Shown here in pieces: positions 15,419 through 23,431 of a stretch of DNA of 64,000 nucleotides. The first letter of the stretch is position 1, and every line of letters begins with the position of its first letter. The stretch lies in NCBI GenBank assembly GCA_903875215.1, contig CAIQVH010000031.1:62001-126000 (forward strand), read 5' to 3'. The DNA comes from an uncultured Anaerolineae bacterium (GTDB taxonomy: Bacteria > Chloroflexota > Anaerolineae > Anaerolineales > Villigracilaceae). The notes under the pieces were generated by a model that did not search any database, had not been told where the DNA came from, and worked only from the letters and a program-made list of their open reading frames with translations. Made by a program: the position numbers and the translations under genes.

Positions 15419-16720
15419 ATGACCATCGAATTTGAAACCCCCAAACCAGTTGAAAATGCCCGGTATTTGCTGCAAACCGTGGCGGATAATATGATGCGTC
15501 CCGTCTCACGCGAGATGGATGAGAACGAACACGAAATTCCGTACAGCTACGTCGAGTTTATGCACACGGCCATGAAGGCCATGGGCGGCTCGGCGGGATC
15601 GCTGGCTCCGGCGGAAGAGAAGCCCTCACCCCCTGCCCCATCTCCCACTGGGAGAGGGGATGGGGGTGAGGGGAAGCCCAAACGGCCATCCGTGGCGTAC
15701 CAGGTGCTCGCCAACCAGCTTGAGATGCTTTCGTGGGGCGATGTGGGCATGTACCTGATCACCCCCGGCGGCGGATTGGGCGCGGCGGCGGTGCAGGCGG
15801 CTGGCAATGCCGAGCAGCGCGAGAAGTTTTTATCCCGCTTTAACGGTGAAAAACCGACCTTTGCGGCGATGTGCATGACCGAAGCCGGCGCTGGCTCGGA
15901 TACGTCTGCCATTCGCACCCGCGCCGTGCTGGATGAAGCCACCCGCGAGTGGGTCATCACCGGCGAGAAGATTTTCGTCACCGCTGGCGATAAATCCTTC
16001 AACGATCATCCCGAATTTGGCAAAGGCTTCATCGTGGTGTGGGCCTCCATCGATCCAACGGCTGGTCGCTCGGGGATGCGCTCGTTCGTTGTCGAAGCCG
16101 GAACTCCCGGCGTGAAGGTGACCAAGCTCGAGCATAAGATGGGCATCCGCGTCAGCGATACTGCTTCGATCACACTGGATGCGGTGCGCGTGCCGTTCGA
16201 GAACATCCTCGGCAGCCCGACCGTTGAAAAATCAACCACTGGATTCAAGGGTGCGATGGCGACTTTCGATGCGACCCGCCCGCTGGTGGCGGCGACCGGT
16301 ATCGGCGTGGCGCGCGCGGCTTTTGAAGAAGTCAAAAAGATGCTGGCCGAACAGGGCGTGGAAATCCGCTATGGACTGCCGCGCCAGAAGCTCTCGTCCA
16401 TCGAGCGCGATGTGATTGACATGGAAATCATGCTCAAAAGCGCCTGGCTGCTGGTCTTGAAAGCGGTCTGGATGGCGGATAACAAACAGCCGAATGCGCT
16501 CGAGTCGTCGATGAGCAAAGTCAAATCTGGCGACATTGTCACCAAAATCACGCAGAAAGCGGTCGAAATCATGGGGCCGCTCGGCTACAGCCGCGAATAC
16601 CTGCTCGAAAAGTGGTTCCGCGATGCCAAAATCACCGACATCTACGAAGGCACCGGGCAAATCAACCGGCTGGTGGTGGCGCGGCAGGTTTTGGGCTACT
16701 CGGGTTCGGAATTGCGCTAA
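15419..16720 (+). CDS. fadE: Acyl-CoA dehydrogenase (second copy, with in-frame repeat)
   Basis: 433 residues. The canonical flavin/substrate motif MTEAGAGSDTSAIRT (about 157-171) and the C-terminal DIYEGTGQINRLVVARQVLG signature mark a full acyl-CoA dehydrogenase. GAAGGAG lies 8 bases before the ATG at 15419. A Pro/Gly-rich loop (residues about 69-85) is encoded entirely by the palindromic GC-rich element at 15623-15673, flanked by sequence that otherwise reads as one short linker (EEK ... KPKRPSV). It is probably a tolerated insertion at the protein surface. With the first dehydrogenase, fadN-like and thiolase genes it makes a complete beta-oxidation set. Confidence 0.92.
   Translation: MTIEFETPKPVENARYLLQTVADNMMRPVSREMDENEHEIPYSYVEFMHTAMKAMGGSAGSLAPAEEKPSPPAPSPTGRGDGGEGKPKRPSVAYQVLANQLEMLSWGDVGMYLITPGGGLGAAAVQAAGNAEQREKFLSRFNGEKPTFAAMCMTEAGAGSDTSAIRTRAVLDEATREWVITGEKIFVTAGDKSFNDHPEFGKGFIVVWASIDPTAGRSGMRSFVVEAGTPGVKVTKLEHKMGIRVSDTASITLDAVRVPFENILGSPTVEKSTTGFKGAMATFDATRPLVAATGIGVARAAFEEVKKMLAEQGVEIRYGLPRQKLSSIERDVIDMEIMLKSAWLLVLKAVWMADNKQPNALESSMSKVKSGDIVTKITQKAVEIMGPLGYSREYLLEKWFRDAKITDIYEGTGQINRLVVARQVLGYSGSELR
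15623..15673. repeat. GC-rich palindromic element inside the acyl-CoA dehydrogenase gene
   Basis: The left arm CCCTCACCCCC...TCTCCCA and right arm TGGGAGAGGGGATGGGGGTGA are near-perfect complements over about 24 bases. This sequence type (CCCTCACCCC ... CTCTCCC ... GGGAGAGGGG ... GGGGTGAGGG) is a well-known dispersed intergenic palindrome in several bacterial phyla. Here its length of 51 bases keeps the reading frame. Confidence 0.8.
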
Positions 16721-16734
16721 AGTTATTCGGTTAC

Positions 16735-16771
16735 CCGGTTATCCCGTTGTTCAGTTGAACGGGATAACCGG
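16735..16771. repeat. Inverted repeat between fadE and fadN-like genes
   Basis: CCGGTTATCCCGTT (16735-16748) and AACGGGATAACCGG (16758-16771) form a perfect 14-bp stem with a 9-base loop. Reiterated words (GGAAAACTGGAAAACAGTG) follow up to the next ribosome site. No T tract follows, so it is more likely a repeat element or an mRNA-stabilising stem than a terminator. Confidence 0.75.
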
Positions 16772-16801
16772 AAAACTGGAAAACAGTGAAACGGAGAAAC
16801 C

Positions 16802-19186
16802 ATGAAATACAAAATCCACAACGCAGTCGTCATCGGTTCTGGCGTGATGGGCGCGGCGATTGCGGCGCACCTGGCCAACGCTGGCGTGCCGGTGACGCTG
16901 CTCGATATTGTGCCAAAAGGCGCGAGCGAAGATAAAGCCGCCCGCAACAAAATCGTCAACAACGGGCTGGATGCGGCCAAAAAGTCGCGCCCGGCGTCGT
17001 TTTTCTCGTCGGATCAGCACTCGCTGGTCAAGACAGGCAATCTCGAAGATGATTTCGAAGCCGCCATCAGCAAGGCGGATTGGATCATCGAAGTTATCAT
17101 CGAGAATCTCAAAATCAAGCAAAACCTGGTTGAGCGCATCGACAAAGTCCGCAAGCCGGGCAGCATCGTCTCGTCGAACACATCCGGGATTCCGCTCAAA
17201 GACATCGCCGAAGGGCGCAGCGACGATTTCAAGCAGCATTTCCTCGGGACGCACTTTTTCAACCCGCCGCGTTACCTGAAACTGCTCGAAATCATCCCCA
17301 CCGCTGATACGCTGCCCGCTGTCACCGAGTTCATCAGCCATTTTGGCGAATACCGGCTCGGCAAGGGCATCGTGCTGTGCAAAGATACGCCCAATTTCAT
17401 CGGCAACCGCCTGGCCTTTGGCACCGGCGCGTTTGCCATGGATTTCATCATCGAGAACAGCTACACCGTCGATGAAGTTGACGCGCTGATGGGCCCGCTG
17501 GCTGGCCGCCCCCGCACCGCCATGTTCCGCCTGATCGACCTGGTGGGCGTGGATGTCTGGGAGCACGTCGGCAAGAACCTGGCCCCGCTGATCCCGTATG
17601 ACACGCTCGGGCAGAAATACCTGGCCGCCGAAAAGCCCAACACGCTCATCCACACCCTGGTCGAGCGCGGCTGGCTGGGCAATAAGGCCAAAGTCGGGTT
17701 TTACAAGGAAGTGCGCGGCGCGGATGGAAAGAAGGAATTCTGGTCGCTGAATTTGTCCACACTGGAACATGAAGCCCCCACCAAGCCGAGATTTGATTCC
17801 GTCAAAGCGGCGAAGGATGTCGAGGGGCTGGGTGACCGTCTAAAAGTATTTCTCAAGGCGGATGATAAAGGCGCGAAGCTGGTGCGTGCTCTCACACTCC
17901 AGGCTTTCCAGTACGCTGCCAGTATCGTCCCCGAAGTGGCGGATACTGCCAAACCGCTGGATGACGCCATGCGCTGGGGCTTCGGCCACGAGGCGGGCTA
18001 CTTCGAGATGTGGGACATGCTCGGCGTCCGCGAAACGGTCGAACAGATGAAAGCCGAAGGGTACACTCCGGCCCAATGGGTGGAAGACATGCTCCAGGGC
18101 GGATGCGAATCCTTCTACCAATATAGCGGCGACCAAAAAACAGGCGTGTACGATGTCGCGAAACGGGCTTATGTCCCCTTCGCCAGTACATCCAGCCTGG
18201 TAATGCTCAAAAAGCAGACGGTGGTCACCCAAAACACGGGCGCGACGCTCTACGATATCGGCGATGGCGTCGGCTGCGTGGAATTCCACACCAAGATGAA
18301 CGCGCTCGACGATGACATTTTCGAGATTGTCAACGAAGCCCTGAACCGCGCCGAAACTGATTTCGACGGGCTGGTGATTGGCTCGGAGGCTGACAATTTC
18401 AGCGCGGGCGCAAACCTGTTCATGGTGGTGGTCGCGGCGCAGCAGCAGATGTGGGAGACGCTCGATGGGGCGATCCGCAAGCTGCAAAACCTGAACATGC
18501 GCATGCGCTACTCGCCGAAACCGGTGGTGGTGGCTCCGGCTGGCCTGGCGCTGGGCGGCGGCTGTGAAGTGACCATGCACGCCTCGCGCGTGGTGGCAGC
18601 TGGCGAGCTGTACATCGGCCTGGTGGAGATGGGCGCTGGCGTCATCCCAGCGGGCGGCGGCACAAAGGAAATCATGCGCCGCATCATGAACCCGCCGATG
18701 AAAACCGAATACGGCGAGATTTTCCCGTATTTGCAGCGCGCCTTTATCCAGATTGGGCAGGCGAAGGTGGCGACGAGCGCCGAAGAAGCGCGCCAGATGG
18801 GCATCCTTGGCCCGGCGGACCGCGTGGTGATGCACCGCGAGCATGTGCTGACCGAAGCCAAGAAGGAAGTGCTGCACATGGTCAACACGGGCTACGCCCC
18901 GCCCGCGCCGGAGAAGATTTACGCGCCCGGCCGCGATATGCTCGGCGCAGTGGAAGTCGGCGCGTTCATGTTCAAGGCGGGCGGGTATATCAGCGAGTAT
19001 GATAACCACATCGCCAACAAGCTGGCCAATGTGCTGGCCGGCGGCGCACTGTCGAAACCGGCCTGGGTGAGCGAGCAGTATATTCTCGACCTGGAGCGCG
19101 AGGCGTTCTTGAGCCTGTGCGGTGAAGAAAAGACCCAGGCGAGGATGTGGAGCCTGCTCCAGACCGGGAAACCGTTGAGGAACTAA
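16802..19186 (+). CDS. fadN: Bifunctional 3-hydroxyacyl-CoA dehydrogenase/enoyl-CoA hydratase
   Basis: 794 residues. Domain order is dehydrogenase first, hydratase last, as in Bacillus FadN and opposite to E. coli FadB. The NAD-binding motif VIGSGVMGAAIAAHL lies at about 10-24, then SNTSGIPL and the FNPPRYLKLLEIIP catalytic region with the second dehydrogenase half to about 420. The hydratase domain starts near 480 with NFSAGANL (about 537-544) and GLALGGGCEVTMHASR (oxyanion hole). It catalyses steps two and three of beta-oxidation. In Bacillus the homologues form fadN-fadA-fadE; the same three functions sit here under TetR control. ATG at 16802 follows ACGGAG. Confidence 0.93.
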   Translation: MKYKIHNAVVIGSGVMGAAIAAHLANAGVPVTLLDIVPKGASEDKAARNKIVNNGLDAAKKSRPASFFSSDQHSLVKTGNLEDDFEAAISKADWIIEVIIENLKIKQNLVERIDKVRKPGSIVSSNTSGIPLKDIAEGRSDDFKQHFLGTHFFNPPRYLKLLEIIPTADTLPAVTEFISHFGEYRLGKGIVLCKDTPNFIGNRLAFGTGAFAMDFIIENSYTVDEVDALMGPLAGRPRTAMFRLIDLVGVDVWEHVGKNLAPLIPYDTLGQKYLAAEKPNTLIHTLVERGWLGNKAKVGFYKEVRGADGKKEFWSLNLSTLEHEAPTKPRFDSVKAAKDVEGLGDRLKVFLKADDKGAKLVRALTLQAFQYAASIVPEVADTAKPLDDAMRWGFGHEAGYFEMWDMLGVRETVEQMKAEGYTPAQWVEDMLQGGCESFYQYSGDQKTGVYDVAKRAYVPFASTSSLVMLKKQTVVTQNTGATLYDIGDGVGCVEFHTKMNALDDDIFEIVNEALNRAETDFDGLVIGSEADNFSAGANLFMVVVAAQQQMWETLDGAIRKLQNLNMRMRYSPKPVVVAPAGLALGGGCEVTMHASRVVAAGELYIGLVEMGAGVIPAGGGTKEIMRRIMNPPMKTEYGEIFPYLQRAFIQIGQAKVATSAEEARQMGILGPADRVVMHREHVLTEAKKEVLHMVNTGYAPPAPEKIYAPGRDMLGAVEVGAFMFKAGGYISEYDNHIANKLANVLAGGALSKPAWVSEQYILDLEREAFLSLCGEEKTQARMWSLLQTGKPLRN

Positions 19187-19192
19187 TTTTCT

Positions 19193-19230
19193 GGACACGG
19201 AACACACGGAAAACGCGGAGGAACACGGAG
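19193..19230 (+). repeat. Left inverted repeat of the GxxExxY cassette
   Basis: A 38-base stretch made of four copies of a word like GGA(A)ACACGGA. It aligns with the reverse complement of 19691-19727 at about 32 of 37 positions. The left end is 7 bases after the fadN-like stop. Confidence 0.85.
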
Positions 19231-19235
19231 TTTTT

Positions 19236-19682
19236 ATGGAAAAACCGGGCTATGGCTTTCGGCAAGCAAGACCGAAGTTTGAAGGCAAGCACGCTGATTT
19301 GAGCGAAAAGATTATCAACGTGTTTTTCAAAGTACACTATGAGCTCGGTTATGGATTTAACGAAAAAGTGTACCAGAAGGCTTTTGGCATCGCTTTGCGT
19401 GAAGAAGGTTTCAAGGTTGAAGAGCAGAAAGCCATCCAGGTATATTTCCATGGACAGGTCGTTGGCGAATACACCGCAGATATGGTCATCAATGATTTAA
19501 TCATCCTTGAATTGAAAGCGGCATCCCAAATCATTGGTGAGCACGAGGCTCAGTTGCTCAATTACCTGAAAGCCACTCAAATCGAAGTGGGTTACGTGAT
19601 CAACTTCGGCGTTTCGCCCAAGTTCAAACGTGTGGTTTATGACAATGACCGCAAAGGCTCGCTGAAATGGGTCCAAAAATAA
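19236..19682 (+). CDS. GxxExxY-family protein inside an inverted-repeat cassette
   Basis: 148 residues. The family name motif is read as GYGFNEKVYQKA (about 45-56), followed by ALREEGFKVEEQ, VVGEYTADMVINDLIILELKAASQI and a C-terminal LLNYLKATQIEVGYVINFG. The D...ELKA pattern recalls PD-(D/E)xK nucleases, and the family (PF13366-like) is of unknown function. It interrupts a metabolic operon with which it has no plausible link, and is framed by two oppositely oriented 37-38-base repeats. The start ATG lies 5 bases after the left repeat (ATGGAAAAACC), with an internal ACGGAG as ribosome site. It looks like a small mobile or selfish cassette. Confidence 0.88.
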   Translation: MEKPGYGFRQARPKFEGKHADLSEKIINVFFKVHYELGYGFNEKVYQKAFGIALREEGFKVEEQKAIQVYFHGQVVGEYTADMVINDLIILELKAASQIIGEHEAQLLNYLKATQIEVGYVINFGVSPKFKRVVYDNDRKGSLKWVQK

Positions 19683-19690
19683 ATGCTTTT

Positions 19691-19727
19691 TCCGTGTTAC
19701 TCCGTGTAATCCGTGTTTTCCGTGTCC
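19691..19727 (-). repeat. Right inverted repeat of the GxxExxY cassette
   Basis: TCCGTGTTACTCCGTGTAAT and following bases are four copies of CCGTGT-type words, the inverted counterpart of 19193-19230. The next gene begins 22 bases later with its own GAAGGAGAC ribosome site. Confidence 0.85.
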
Positions 19728-19749
19728 TGTTTTTGAAGGAGACTGACTT

Positions 19750-20937
19750 ATGAACAAAAGAGATGCTGTTATCGTTGCAGCGGCGCGGACGCCGGTGGGG
19801 AAGGCCAAGAAAGGCTCTCTCGCTACCGTCCGGCCGGATGATTTGATGGCGCTGGTCATCCAGGAATTGCTCAAGCGCGCGCCGGGGCTGAACCCCGCCG
19901 AAATTGACGATGTGGTCATCGGCTGCGCCTTCCCCGAAGGCGAGCAGGGCCTGAACATGGCGCGCATGATCGCCCTGCGGGCCGGGCTGCCGATCGAAGT
20001 GCCGGGCGAAACCATCAACCGATACTGCTCATCGGGTGTGCAGAGCATTGCGCATGCGGCCTACGCCATCAAAGCGGGCGACATCGACGTGGCCATCGCC
20101 GGCGGCACAGAATCGATGTCGATGGTGCCGATGATGGGCTACAAATTCTCGCCCAATCCGCATTTTGCCCAGGATTTGCCGCACTACTACACCAACATGG
20201 GCCTGACCGCTGAAAATGTGGCCGAACGCTACGGAATCAGCCGCGCTGAGATGGATGCTTTTGCCCTGCGCTCGAACCTGCTGGCCGCCAAAGCGGTGGA
20301 ATCCGGCCTGTTCGACCCGGAGCTGGTTCCCGTTGACGTGGAAGTGACTGAATTGGATGCGGATGAAAAGCCCGTGACGAAAAAATTCACCCTGAAACGG
20401 GATGAAGGCCCTCGCGGCGACTCCACGCTGGAAGGGCTGACCAAGCTGAAACCGGCTTTCAAAGAAGGCGGCACCATCACCGCTGGCAATTCCTCCCAGA
20501 TGTCGGATGGCGCGGCGGGCGTGATTGTCATGTCGGCAGAAAAAGCTGAGAAGCTGGGATTGAAGCCCCTCGCCCGGTTTGTCTCCTTCGCCGTGGGCGG
20601 CGTCGAACCCGATTACATGGGCATCGGCCCGGTGGTTGCCATCCCCAAGGCGCTGGAAAAGGCCGGACTCAAGCTCGAAGACATCGACCTGTTCGAGTTG
20701 AACGAAGCCTTCGCGGCCCAGGGATTGGCCGTGGTCAAAACGCTCGGCATCGACCCGGAGAAAGTCAACGTCAACGGCGGCGCGATGGCGCTCGGGCATC
20801 CGCTCGGCTGCACCGGCTCCAAGCTGACCACCCAACTCATCTATGAAATGGCGCGGCGCAAATCCAAGTATGGCATGGTCACCATGTGCATCGGCGGCGG
20901 CATGGGCGCGGCGGCTATTTTTGAAAATCTACAATAA
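19750..20937 (+). CDS. fadA: Acetyl-CoA C-acyltransferase (thiolase)
   Basis: 395 residues, the normal thiolase length. Cleaves 3-ketoacyl-CoA in the last step of beta-oxidation. The acyl-accepting Cys93 lies in [14 protein letters not shown]. The C-terminal catalytic His is in [17 protein letters not shown], and the second Cys in [17 protein letters not shown]. It acts with the fadN-like product as the beta subunit of a trifunctional complex. GAAGGAGAC lies upstream of the ATG, just beyond the GxxExxY cassette, so expression must read through that insert or start anew. Confidence 0.95.
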   Translation: MNKRDAVIVAAARTPVGKAKKGSLATVRPDDLMALVIQELLKRAPGLNPAEIDDVVIGCAFPEGEQGLNMARMIALRAGLPIEVPGETINRYCSSGVQSIAHAAYAIKAGDIDVAIAGGTESMSMVPMMGYKFSPNPHFAQDLPHYYTNMGLTAENVAERYGISRAEMDAFALRSNLLAAKAVESGLFDPELVPVDVEVTELDADEKPVTKKFTLKRDEGPRGDSTLEGLTKLKPAFKEGGTITAGNSSQMSDGAAGVIVMSAEKAEKLGLKPLARFVSFAVGGVEPDYMGIGPVVAIPKALEKAGLKLEDIDLFELNEAFAAQGLAVVKTLGIDPEKVNVNGGAMALGHPLGCTGSKLTTQLIYEMARRKSKYGMVTMCIGGGMGAAAIFENLQ

Positions 20938-20944
20938 TATATTG

Positions 20945-20971
20945 TAGGGGCGACCCATTGGGTCGCCCCTA
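20945..20971. repeat. Dispersed GGGGCGACCC hairpin repeat
   Basis: TAGGGGCGACCC (20945-20956) and GGGTCGCCCCTA (20960-20971) form a perfect 12-bp stem with an ATT loop. This (TAGGGGCGACCC...GGTCGCCCCTA) palindrome is a common intergenic repeat in many unrelated bacterial genomes. No U run follows, so readthrough into the SCP2 gene is expected. Confidence 0.8.
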
Positions 20972-20993
20972 CCCAAACAAAAAGGAGAATCGT

Positions 20994-21323
20994 ATGCCCT
21001 TAACAATTGCAGATCTGATGACCAAAATGCCCGGCGCGTTCGTCCCAGAAAAAGCGGCGGGGCTGGATGTCACCCTCCAGTTCAAATTCAGCGGCGCGGA
21101 ACCCGGCGAATGGTACGCATCCATCAAAGACGGCAAAGTCGATGTCCAGAAGGGTGTCCATCCTGCTCCCAAGATGACGTTGATGGCCGATTCGGAAGAC
21201 TACATCAACCTGTTCACCGGCAAACTCGACCCGATGCAGGCTTTCATGGCGGGCAAACTCAAACTGACCGGCGACCTGAACCTGGCGATGAAAATGACGC
21301 AGTTTTTCAAAATGCGGGCCTAG
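20994..21323 (+). CDS. SCP2 sterol-transfer-domain protein
   Basis: 109 residues, a single SCP2 (sterol carrier protein 2) domain, which in bacteria binds fatty-acyl-CoA or similar lipids. VTLQFKFSGAEPGEWYASIKDGKVDV, ADSEDYINLFTGKLDPMQAFMAGKLKLTGDLNLAM and a C-terminal FFKMRA match the family along its whole length. AAAGGAG lies 7 bases before the ATG at 20994. As the last gene of the operon it probably presents acyl-CoA substrates to the beta-oxidation enzymes. Confidence 0.9.
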   Translation: MPLTIADLMTKMPGAFVPEKAAGLDVTLQFKFSGAEPGEWYASIKDGKVDVQKGVHPAPKMTLMADSEDYINLFTGKLDPMQAFMAGKLKLTGDLNLAMKMTQFFKMRA

Positions 21324-21328
21324 CGTCG

Positions 21329-21409
21329 GTCGAAGGTCAAACGTCATAGGTCAAAAAAGACGCCGTTCTGTTGGGATCGGCGTCTTTTACTTTTGACTTT
21401 CGACGGGCT
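21329..21409. repeat. GTCGAAGGTCAAA-type repeat around the operon terminator
   Basis: A left flank of reiterated words (GGTCGAAGGTCAAACGTCAT) and a right flank (ACTTTTGACTTTCGACGGG) are inverted relatives and bracket the terminator hairpin. The same words recur at 40776-40830. Confidence 0.65.
21355..21388. terminator. Bidirectional terminator between SCP2 and SPFH genes
   Basis: AAAAGACGCCG (21355-21365) pairs with CGGCGTCTTTT (21378-21388) around a 12-base loop. A and T tracts on both arms allow it to work in both directions between convergent genes. Confidence 0.85.
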
Positions 21410-21410
21410 T

Positions 21411-22475
21411 TTAGCTTTTCAAGAAATCTTCCAACGAGCCCTTGCTGATGCGATAAGCGTTGCCGAGTTTCTTGGCTTTCAGGTCGCCGGCCTGGATGGC
21501 GGCGATAACGTCTTCTTCAGAAACCCGCAGTACAGCCGCCGCTTCGGAAGGAGTCATCACTTCGGGCATGCCGCCATTCGCAGCGCCACCCGCGGCGGGA
21601 GCCTGTTGTTGCTGTTGCTGGGGCTGCTGCATCCCGCCCTGGAGCGCCTGGCCCATCAGGTTGCCGATGCCCATCCCGGCGCCGATGCCGGCTGTCAGGC
21701 CAGCGCCGCCGCTCTGGTTGTTGGCCGCGTCGCGCATCGCATCGGCGGCTTGCAGCTGGGTGTAAACGTTCATATCAAGCATGCCCATATCGCGCAGTTC
21801 CTGGGCCGATTTTTCGGACGGTTTCAGGTTGCCGATATAGAAAGTCTTCAGCGTCAGGCCGAGCGCGGCGAAATCATCCTGCGCCTTGGCGCGAACGCCC
21901 GCGCCGAGTTCTTCGGTCAGGCCGATTAGTTCGAGCACGCTTTTCTTCGCGCCTGTCTCGCCGAGCAAATCCTGGAACTTGGAGAGCAGCATGGTGCGCA
22001 TGCGTTCTTCGATTTCCGAGGTGCGGAAAATGGCCTGTTTGCCGACAATGTTCGTGACAAAGAGTTGCGGGTCGCTGACCTGGAAGGAATACGTTCCAAA
22101 GCCTTGCAGCAGCGCTACGCCCAAACCAACGCCCGGGTTGCGGACGATGATCGGCTGCGGGGTGCCCCATTTTTTGTTGGCAAACTCTTTCAGCGAGACG
22201 AAGTACACTTCCGCGGGGAAGGGCGTGCGGTCGTTAAAGGCTTTCCCGATGAAATCGATCAGCTTGGGGACGTTGTAGGTCGTCAGCGTGTGCATGCCGG
22301 GGCCGAAGGTATCCAAGGCCTGGCCGTTGCGGAAAAACACCGCTGATTGTCCGTCGCGGACGATCAACTGGGAACCGATGCGATAATCACCGATGCTCGA
22401 ATCGTCCGGGAAACGATGGACGATTTCATCCACCATTTCATTGCGGTACTCAATGACATCAAAAATCCGCGCCAT
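21411..22475 (-). CDS. SPFH (band-7-like) protein with C-terminal excisionase-type helix-turn-helix
   Basis: 354 residues from the ATG at 22475, which has AAGGAGAG upstream. The N-terminal two-thirds match the YdjI/virion-core-like SPFH family (LIVRDGQSAVFFRNGQALDTFGPGMHTL, then GFGTYSFQVSDPQLFVTNIVG). A Gly/Gln-rich linker with a seven-Gln run near residue 285 follows. The last 50 residues (about 305-354: MTPSEAAAVLRVSEEDVIAAI ... AYRISKGSLEDFL) are a MerR/excisionase-like HTH_17. Homologues with a zinc ribbon at the C-terminus act in membrane stress; a DNA-binding-type domain in that place is unusual. No membrane anchor is visible, so it may be peripheral. Confidence 0.85.
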   Translation of the reverse strand: MARIFDVIEYRNEMVDEIVHRFPDDSSIGDYRIGSQLIVRDGQSAVFFRNGQALDTFGPGMHTLTTYNVPKLIDFIGKAFNDRTPFPAEVYFVSLKEFANKKWGTPQPIIVRNPGVGLGVALLQGFGTYSFQVSDPQLFVTNIVGKQAIFRTSEIEERMRTMLLSKFQDLLGETGAKKSVLELIGLTEELGAGVRAKAQDDFAALGLTLKTFYIGNLKPSEKSAQELRDMGMLDMNVYTQLQAADAMRDAANNQSGGAGLTAGIGAGMGIGNLMGQALQGGMQQPQQQQQQAPAAGGAANGGMPEVMTPSEAAAVLRVSEEDVIAAIQAGDLKAKKLGNAYRISKGSLEDFLKS

Positions 22476-22512
22476 AATTCTCTCCTTTGGGGTTTGATCT
22501 GTCAACAGGCTT

Positions 22513-22541
22513 ATTGTAGCTGATGAAATTGCCAATTTCAA
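22513..22541 (-). promoter_or_regulatory. Promoter of the SPFH-HTH gene
   Basis: Minus-strand TTGAAA (22541-22536), 17 bases, then TACAAT (22518-22513). The start would lie near 22506, giving a leader of about 30 bases. Confidence 0.65.
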
Positions 22542-22618
22542 GATGTTTCCTGGGGGATATACGTCACCCCTTTAGAAAAGTTGCGTGCCAGGCTGCCGAC
22601 TTCGCACCGGAACTCCGC

Positions 22619-23416
22619 TTATTTTTCGGTCATCGGCTTTCCATTGCTGCCATGTTTGAGCATGAGTAGCTCGGCCAGGATGCTGACGGCGATTTCTTCC
22701 GGGGTTTCGGCATTTAACTCCAGCCCCATGGGTGAGTGGATGCGGGCAATTTCTGCCTCGCTGAGCCCCTTTTCTTTCAACCCGGAGACGGTGGTGGCCC
22801 AGCGCCGCCGGGAGCCGATCACGCCGATGTAACCGGCTTTGCTCTGCAGCAAGGCCGGCAGCCCAAGCACGTCAACGCTGGAGCCGCGCGTCGTCAGGAT
22901 CAGGGAGGTTTGACGGTTGAGTGGCAGCAGCCCGGGCAGGTTTTCCATTGGCACCGGGTAGAATTCATCGGCGTCGGGGTTTGTCTCGGGGGTGCAGAAT
23001 TCGGTCCGGTCATCCGAAATCGCGACGGCGTATCCCAGCCATTTGGCCAGGTGGGCCACGGCCTGGCCGACGTGTCCGCCGCCGATGATGACGATTTTTT
23101 CTTTTGGCAGAATCGGTTCCACGAAGACCTCCACCTGGCCGCCGCAGACGCCGGGATCGCCGCGGGCCGGGTCGGTCATGGAATAGTGTAATTTGGTTGG
23201 TTTGCCTGTGCTCATTGCGATCCAGGCTTCGTCGAGGACGCGATGCTCCAATTCTCCGCCGCCGATGGTGCCGACGAAATGCCCGTCCTCGTAGACCAAC
23301 ATTTTGGAGCCGGTGTGCCGGGGAGTGGAGCCATGCGCCTCTGTGATGGTGCACAGGGCGACGCTTTCGCCACGGGCCTGGGCTTCGGTGATGAGTAGAT
23401 AGAAATTTACATTCAT
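22619..23416 (-). CDS. xdhC: XdhC/CoxI-family molybdenum-cofactor accessory protein
   Basis: 265 residues. XdhC proteins bind molybdenum cofactor and help sulfurate and insert it into xanthine dehydrogenase-type enzymes. The N-terminal XdhC domain reads ITEAHGSTPRHTGSKMLVYEDG and GTIGGGELEHRVLDEA (about 27-70). A Rossmann domain follows with VIIGGGHVGQAVAHLAKWLG (about 117-136), then GVIGSRRRW. The substrate enzyme is presumably the XdhD-like protein encoded at 24927-27959 on the same strand, two genes away. The start lies 15 bases after the pyrophosphatase stop, so those two are cotranscribed. Confidence 0.9.
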   Translation of the reverse strand: MNVNFYLLITEAQARGESVALCTITEAHGSTPRHTGSKMLVYEDGHFVGTIGGGELEHRVLDEAWIAMSTGKPTKLHYSMTDPARGDPGVCGGQVEVFVEPILPKEKIVIIGGGHVGQAVAHLAKWLGYAVAISDDRTEFCTPETNPDADEFYPVPMENLPGLLPLNRQTSLILTTRGSSVDVLGLPALLQSKAGYIGVIGSRRRWATTVSGLKEKGLSEAEIARIHSPMGLELNAETPEEIAVSILAELLMLKHGSNGKPMTEK

Positions 23417-23431
23417 TGCATGCCTGCTTCC

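Noticed and set aside
14249-15475. 408-codon minus-strand frame over the first acyl-CoA dehydrogenase
   Set aside because: Antisense shadow of a conserved enzyme, with an abnormal His/Gly/Arg composition and no family resemblance.
17840-19207. 455-codon open frame on the minus strand across the fadN-like gene
   Set aside because: It is an antisense frame of a clear enzyme in GC-rich DNA; its product is His/Arg-rich, low in recognisable motifs and has no ribosome site.
19193-19727. CRISPR-like array from the repeated ACACGGA words
   Set aside because: The words are contiguous without spacers of regular length and are inverted on the two sides of a gene.
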